A stretch of DNA of 45,937 nucleotides from assembly GCA_002724675.1 (NCBI GenBank), contig PBPL01000201.1:1-45937 (forward strand). The letters are read 5' to 3'. Of the stretch, positions 41,842 through 45,937 are shown piece by piece (within the stretch, counting starts at the first letter, position 1; each line of letters opens with the position of its first letter). The notes under the pieces are model-generated. The model ran no database searches. It saw nothing but the letters and a program-made list of their open reading frames with translations, and had not been told where the DNA came from. The position numbers were made by a program, and so were the translations under genes. Source of the stretch: Deltaproteobacteria bacterium. Its GTDB lineage: Bacteria > Myxococcota_A > UBA796 > UBA9615.

Positions 41842-44205
41842 ATGGTTCGGATCTTCCGGTTGTGTCTCGCCTCTCTTCTGCTCTTCCTCCTGGGTACGTC
41901 CTGCTACGGCAGCCTGCAGGACATCAATCCCGCTGTACGCGGGGAACCAGCGATCTCACTCTCGCCAGAGCTCCATGAGCTGAACACCGAAGAGTTGTTT
42001 CAGTATGCAGCGGAACGCTCGGCTGTTCCGCTGGACCTGCTCGTTGCTTTGTCCTGGCACGAGACTTCGTTCTCGACTCTGGATGATGACCATCCAGAGC
42101 ATCGGCCGGGCTACGGTTGGATGGGCTTGACTCCGCAGCGGGTACGTTGGGGCGCTGAGCTCACAGGGCTTAGTGAAGAGCTCATCAAGCAAGACCGTGT
42201 GGCCAATGTGGTGGCGGGTGCGGAGCTCTTGGCGCAAATGCGTGATGGGTGGGCTTCGCCAGCGACGGGTTCCACGCTCGACGCCGGCTGGTGGCCTGCC
42301 GTGGTCGAGTGGGCCGACTTCGACGTGGAGTGGTTGGCTCATGACTTTGCCCGAGACGTGTTCCAGACCCTTCAGCAGGGTCTCGACGTGCAGACCTCCA
42401 ACGGGGATCTTGTACGCATTGAGCCCCATCATCTCCCCGGTCTCGAAGAGGTGGCGTTCGTGAGGCCGCCAGATGCTTCCAGCGGCAGCTTCTCGGGCTC
42501 CACCGACTATCCAGCAGCAACTCGTTTCCTCGCCGCGCACAGCTCCAACTTCTCGTCCCGTACAGGAGGGCTATCGTCCATTCGCCGAGTAGTGATTCAC
42601 ACCACGGAAGGGAGCTACAACGGAGCGATATCCTGGTTTCGCAACGGTTCATCCGACGTCTCGGCCCACTACGTCTTGCGCAAGTCCGATGGCGAGATCA
42701 CACAGATGGTTCCTGACGCGAACAAGGCGTGGCACGTCTGCGGGGGTAACAACGACACCATCGGCCTGGAGCACGAGGGCGCCGCTTCCAATCCGGCGAC
42801 GTGGACCGCCGCGATGCTGGACGCCTCGGCCCGGCTGACAGCGTGGCTCGTGCGGGAATACGACATCCCGATTGATCGGCAACACATCGTTGGCCACGGG
42901 GAGATTCAGGGTCCTGGATGTGCCTACCGCTATGACCCGGGGCCCCACTTCCCATGGTCTGATTACATGGCGGCTGTGGAGGGCTATGCCTCTGCTGACT
43001 CGGCTGCGAGCACGCCGCCGCACGGCGAGCCGCCTGGTCACCTGCCGGATGGGGCGGGACCAGAGTCAGGAACGGCCGCAGACGAGGGGGGCACTTCGGG
43101 CTCATCGGGTGTGTTCGGAGCATCCATCAGCTTCCAGGCCCCTCGCAATGGCGACGTGGTGGGGACCCCGGTGCTCATGCGCGTCATCTCCACGGGGGCT
43201 CACCACGTGGATGTGTGGGCTGGACCCTATCGCCTGGCGCACGGCATGACAGCCAACCCGGTGCACGTGGCTTGGCCCGTGGACTCCGCCGGCTTACGTA
43301 CCTTCAAGGCTCGTGCGCTCAGTGAGGCCGGTGCGGTGCTCGCAGTGGCTTCCATCACAGTCGATGTGCAGCGCCCCGAGGTGATGATCGAGCCTTCGGC
43401 GAGCGCTCTCGGCGGCATGGGCTGGCGCCTGACTAGCTCAGTGGCTGGGCATGCCGACTACGTGAAGTACTGGGTCGATGGGTGGTCTCTGATTGATGTG
43501 CTGTCGGGGTCCAACCGCGCGAGCGGGCCAGGATATCCGCTCCAGTACAACTTCTCGTACGCAGGCTCTGGTCGTCTACTGCAGGCCAGGGCTTACGACT
43601 CTTCAGGAAGGCTTCTTGGCGAAGGCTTCAAGTACATCGACACGTTGCCGCCTGAGGGTGTGACTGGCGTCATCATTGATGCGGAGGCTCAGGAGGCCGG
43701 CGGGACGATAATGCGGCTCACGACGCAGGCTCAGCCTTCGGTGGCCTGGGTGGAGTATCTCGTGGATGGCTATCTGATGACGGACATGGTGTCCGGAGAG
43801 ATCCGGGCAACGCCGCACGAGTTCGGACTCTGGGTTGAGTTCAATCAGTGGGGGGAGCGCACGTTGACAGTGCGTGCCTACAACGCGGCTGGCCAGGTCA
43901 TCGACACCGCTGAGCGCACCATTCACGTTCCCGCCCCTGAGCTGACGATGGAGTGGACGCGCATCGGTCCGCTTACCTACCGATTCGATGCTGACGCCAT
44001 CGCCGCCACTAACCAGATTGTCATCGAGACCGACGGTGGCGATGTCCTCGTAGATCGACACACGGGTCACGGCTACTCCGTAGGCCCAGACTTCCTCCTA
44101 GAGCACCGCTTCGACGCTCCTGGAGAAGTCCCACTGGCTGTCTTGGCTATCGATGTGGTCGGGAACGTACTCGCGCACTGGGAGGGTGTGGTCGAAGTTC
44201 AGTAG
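41842..44205 (+). CDS. Lipoprotein with lytic-transglycosylase-like and Amidase_2 domains
   Basis: A 787-residue envelope protein from ATG 41842 (GGAG upstream). The signal ends near GTSC (Cys21), an imperfect lipobox. Residues about 45-135 resemble an SLT/goose-lysozyme-type lytic transglycosylase (LVALSWHETSF with Glu74, GYGWMGLTPQRV, ANVVAGAELL). Residues about 245-375 form an N-acetylmuramoyl-L-alanine amidase of the AmiD type with zinc ligands His253 (VVIHTTEG), His352 (VGHGEI) and Asp365 (DPGPHFPW). The last about 360 residues hold several beta-rich repeats (YWVDGWSLIDVLSG, YLVDGYLMTDMVSG). The protein would cut both glycan and peptide bonds of peptidoglycan. Two palindromes lie upstream of the gene. 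Confidence 0.9.
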   Translation: MVRIFRLCLASLLLFLLGTSCYGSLQDINPAVRGEPAISLSPELHELNTEELFQYAAERSAVPLDLLVALSWHETSFSTLDDDHPEHRPGYGWMGLTPQRVRWGAELTGLSEELIKQDRVANVVAGAELLAQMRDGWASPATGSTLDAGWWPAVVEWADFDVEWLAHDFARDVFQTLQQGLDVQTSNGDLVRIEPHHLPGLEEVAFVRPPDASSGSFSGSTDYPAATRFLAAHSSNFSSRTGGLSSIRRVVIHTTEGSYNGAISWFRNGSSDVSAHYVLRKSDGEITQMVPDANKAWHVCGGNNDTIGLEHEGAASNPATWTAAMLDASARLTAWLVREYDIPIDRQHIVGHGEIQGPGCAYRYDPGPHFPWSDYMAAVEGYASADSAASTPPHGEPPGHLPDGAGPESGTAADEGGTSGSSGVFGASISFQAPRNGDVVGTPVLMRVISTGAHHVDVWAGPYRLAHGMTANPVHVAWPVDSAGLRTFKARALSEAGAVLAVASITVDVQRPEVMIEPSASALGGMGWRLTSSVAGHADYVKYWVDGWSLIDVLSGSNRASGPGYPLQYNFSYAGSGRLLQARAYDSSGRLLGEGFKYIDTLPPEGVTGVIIDAEAQEAGGTIMRLTTQAQPSVAWVEYLVDGYLMTDMVSGEIRATPHEFGLWVEFNQWGERTLTVRAYNAAGQVIDTAERTIHVPAPELTMEWTRIGPLTYRFDADAIAATNQIVIETDGGDVLVDRHTGHGYSVGPDFLLEHRFDAPGEVPLAVLAIDVVGNVLAHWEGVVEVQ

Positions 44206-44233
44206 ACCTCGTTTGATTCTCACCGCTTCCTGG

Positions 44234-44253
44234 ACCTCCCCGCCCCGGGGAAG
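44234..44253. terminator. Possible terminator hairpin between convergent genes
   Basis: CCTCCCC and GGGGAAGG around the loop GCCCC can pair with one bulged A, between the convergent amidase and FHA-activator genes. It lacks a T-run, so its role is uncertain. The rest of the 102-base gap shows nothing else. Confidence 0.28.
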
Positions 44254-44307
44254 GCTCATCAATCCCGCTCCCAATGGATTGACTGGGTCTTCTCCGGGGT
44301 CAGGTCT

Positions 44308-45708
44308 TCAACCTTCTTGAGAGCCGGTCTTGGGACTGGCGATGAGCCGATGTCGACGCAGAAGTTTTCTCAGATGATGTCTCGTCAGCCCCACGTCCCG
44401 CGACGTCTTGCTGAGGTTTGCTCCGTTGCGGGCAAGCGCAGCACGCAGGTACTCCCGTTCGAAGGCGATGACAGCAGCATCCTTGGCTTCCTTGTAGGGC
44501 AGCTGGAGCATGCCTTGAGTCAGGACGGTTCCTTTCCGAGGTTCCGTTCCAGCCAACAATGGAGACAGTCGAAGGTTAAGTTCGTCGAACCGTTGGGCGT
44601 TGGGGGGGGCGAGCAGAAGAGCCCGCTCAAGGACGTTGCGGAGCTCCCGAATGTTGCCCATCCACGGGTGTTGTCGGAGGTGGTCAAAGCCTTCTCCCTC
44701 GACCACCTTGATCCCGTCTCCGCCGATGCGCTCGAGCAGGACTTGCACGAGAAGGGGCAAGTCATCGAGGCGGTCACGCAAGGCAGGCAGTGTGATGCGC
44801 ACTACGGCCAAGCGGAAGTAGAGGTCTCGTCGGAGCGCCCCTCGCTTGACAGCCTCTTCAGGCGAACGACCACAAGCGGCCACGAGTCGGACGTCGACAG
44901 GCCGAGTGTTCACCTCACCCAGCCGGGTGACCTCGCGGTTCTCCACGACGCGCAGAAGCTTGGGTTGCAGATCCAGCGGCAGCGAGTCCAGCTCATCGAG
45001 GAAGAGAGTGCCGCCGTGGGCGCTCTCGAAGACGCCTGCCCGGTCCTGCATGGCGCCGGTAAAGGCTCCTCGCTTGTGCCCGAACATCTGCGACTCCACC
45101 AGCTCAGGCGCCACCGCCCCGCAGTCGAGCACCACGAGCGGGCCGCTCGATCGGCCGGAGTGTTCGTGAATGGCGCGCGCAGCCAACTCCTTGCCCGTGC
45201 CCGTCTCGCCGTCCAGCAAGACGCTGATCTCGGTATCGGAGACTCGGCTCAAGATGGCGAAGACCTGGCGCATGGCGAGCGACTCGCCCCAGAGGTCGCC
45301 GAAGCGATTCTCCTCCGAGGGAGTGATCATCATGGGCGCTTCGTCGGTGCGCAGGTGGATGCGAGTGCGCCCAACCGTGATCACCGAGCCCGCAGGAACG
45401 ACGCTCTCGATCAGCTGTGTCGTTCCGACGTAGGTGCCATTCGTGCTCTGAAGATCTCTGAGCCGGACCGCCGAACCCACCAGGGTCAGCTCCAAGTGCT
45501 CTTTGGACACAGCACCATCTGTCAGCACGATGTCCGCGGTTTCCGACTTACCCATTGTGATGGGCTCGTCACGAAGCGGGTAGACGAGGCCCAAGTCGGG
45601 TCCTTCGATGACCGTCGCGCTGATGTTGACCAGTGTCTCGGGCTTGCTTCCGGCAGCATCGGGACCCAGGAGGGCTGTAGGTGATGTACTACGGGACGTC
45701 CGTGTCAT
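44308..45708 (-). CDS. FHA-domain sigma54-dependent transcriptional activator
   Basis: A 466-residue regulator. The N-terminal FHA domain (about 45-120: [33 protein letters not shown]) binds phospho-Thr. The AAA+ domain (about 138-365) has Walker A GETGTGKE, the sigma54-contact loop KRGAFTGAM, Walker [14 protein letters not shown] and the [10 protein letters not shown] region with Arg fingers. The C-terminus is a Fis-type helix-turn-helix ([25 protein letters not shown]). It activates RNA polymerase with sigma54 when the FHA domain recognises a phosphorylated protein. A Ser/Thr kinase gene starts divergently 20 bases away and is the natural partner. The target promoters are unknown. Confidence 0.95.
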   Translation of the reverse strand: MTRTSRSTSPTALLGPDAAGSKPETLVNISATVIEGPDLGLVYPLRDEPITMGKSETADIVLTDGAVSKEHLELTLVGSAVRLRDLQSTNGTYVGTTQLIESVVPAGSVITVGRTRIHLRTDEAPMMITPSEENRFGDLWGESLAMRQVFAILSRVSDTEISVLLDGETGTGKELAARAIHEHSGRSSGPLVVLDCGAVAPELVESQMFGHKRGAFTGAMQDRAGVFESAHGGTLFLDELDSLPLDLQPKLLRVVENREVTRLGEVNTRPVDVRLVAACGRSPEEAVKRGALRRDLYFRLAVVRITLPALRDRLDDLPLLVQVLLERIGGDGIKVVEGEGFDHLRQHPWMGNIRELRNVLERALLLAPPNAQRFDELNLRLSPLLAGTEPRKGTVLTQGMLQLPYKEAKDAAVIAFEREYLRAALARNGANLSKTSRDVGLTRHHLRKLLRRHRLIASPKTGSQEG

Positions 45709-45728
45709 TAGGCTGGCAGAATAACAGT

Positions 45729-45937
45729 GTGTTGCAGGTCACACCCGAAACCGGTGAGGGCGACCGAGTGGGTCAAAGCTCCCTCGATGGTCGCTACCGC
45801 TTGGTCCGCTTTCTTGGCCGAGGGGGCATGGGTGAAGTCTGGGAGGCTCAAGACACGGCCTTGGGACGGTCGGTTGCCATCAAGGTGCCGCGACAAGGGG
45901 GGCCCACTCGGGACGCAGAGCGTTGGCTGGTCGCCGA
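45729..45937 (+). CDS. Ser/Thr protein kinase, partial (N-terminus only)
   Basis: The frame from GTG 45729 runs to the window edge (about 69 codons). After a short leader it shows the start of a Hanks-type kinase: [21 protein letters not shown] (glycine loop) and [10 protein letters not shown] with the ATP-binding Lys. The catalytic loop lies beyond the window. GTG 45768, with GGTGAGGG about 8 bases upstream, is an alternative start that would leave more room for a divergent promoter. It faces the FHA-sigma54 activator gene, a common kinase-FHA regulator pairing in myxobacteria. Confidence 0.85.
   Translation, partial: MLQVTPETGEGDRVGQSSLDGRYRLVRFLGRGGMGEVWEAQDTALGRSVAIKVPRQGGPTRDAERWLVA

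Noticed and set aside
44317-45684. 455-codon open frame on the plus strand
   Set aside because: It is antisense to the well-supported FHA-sigma54 activator and shows no protein motif.
1-45937. tRNA, rRNA, insertion sequences, prophage or defence cluster
   Set aside because: No cloverleaf-like or rRNA-like sequence, transposase, integrase or nuclease motifs were seen; the lone methyltransferase has no restriction partner.

Overview
The window is GC-rich, gene-dense bacterial chromosome with many GTG/TTG starts and many overlapping start/stop codons. Several features point to a myxobacterium-like (Myxococcota / former Deltaproteobacteria) genome. These are an Oar-like TonB-dependent receptor, a secreted metalloprotease with a MYXO-CTERM-like tail, an AgmX/TonB-type C-terminal domain, Hanks-type Ser/Thr kinases, an FHA-type sigma54 activator, numerous lipoproteins, and an Asp-rich (DDDDS) linker behind a lipoprotein signal. 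I see no rRNA, tRNA, CRISPR array, insertion sequence, phage gene or plasmid gene, so this looks like ordinary chromosome with some unusual individual proteins.

Layout. 1-3.9 kb (minus): an outer-membrane receptor followed by two lipoproteins. 4.0-6.0 kb (plus): a two-gene unit of a secreted protein and a matrixin-like protease. 6.0-9.5 kb: undecaprenyl-PP phosphatase (uppP), an isochorismatase-fold hydrolase, an AgmX-like membrane protein, a QueD-like protein lacking key residues, and a membrane protein. 9.6-11.2 kb: the Fo part of ATP synthase (AtpI-like, AtpB, AtpE). 11.5-13.7 kb: a Lys-rich secreted protein and a B12/radical-SAM-like protein without FeS cysteines. 13.8-16.9 kb: a LonB-type N-terminal-domain protein and an RluA-type pseudouridine synthase (minus), head-to-head with a zinc-ribbon protein (plus). 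16.9-20.8 kb: a branched-chain-amino-acid-type binding protein and one permease, coupled to an RlmI-like methyltransferase. 20.9-27.4 kb: a transmembrane Ser/Thr kinase, then RmlB, RmlD and an RmlC-like cupin for deoxysugar synthesis, then a GlcD-type FAD oxidase. 27.4-34.0 kb: a secreted protein, a small ORF coupled to a large membrane protein, a DDDDS lipoprotein, a YceI protein, a small Cys-containing lipoprotein and a CaCA-type exchanger.

34.1-41.7 kb is a compact plus-strand operon of eight genes, most with overlapping ends: a YkgJ-type Cys-cluster protein, an orphan amino-methyltransferase, a MazG-like NTP pyrophosphohydrolase, YjbQ, an Xaa-Pro aminopeptidase, a degenerate receiver, an HDOD protein and a CPBP-family membrane protease. 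It is followed by two matching palindromes exactly 43 bp apart, upstream of a large cell-wall amidase that also has a lytic-transglycosylase-like domain. The window ends with a divergent pair: an FHA-sigma54 activator and the start of a Ser/Thr kinase.

Most noteworthy: the tandem palindromes (41673-41737), the radical-SAM-like pseudoenzyme (12409-13746), the QueD homologue lacking its catalytic Cys and Glu (8175-8573), an AtpE with a signal-peptide-like leader and sodium-type ligands, the orphan LivH with an internal insertion, and the possible pairing of the MYXO-CTERM protease with a CPBP (myxosortase-like) protease. All assignments come from reading motifs; no database search was run.
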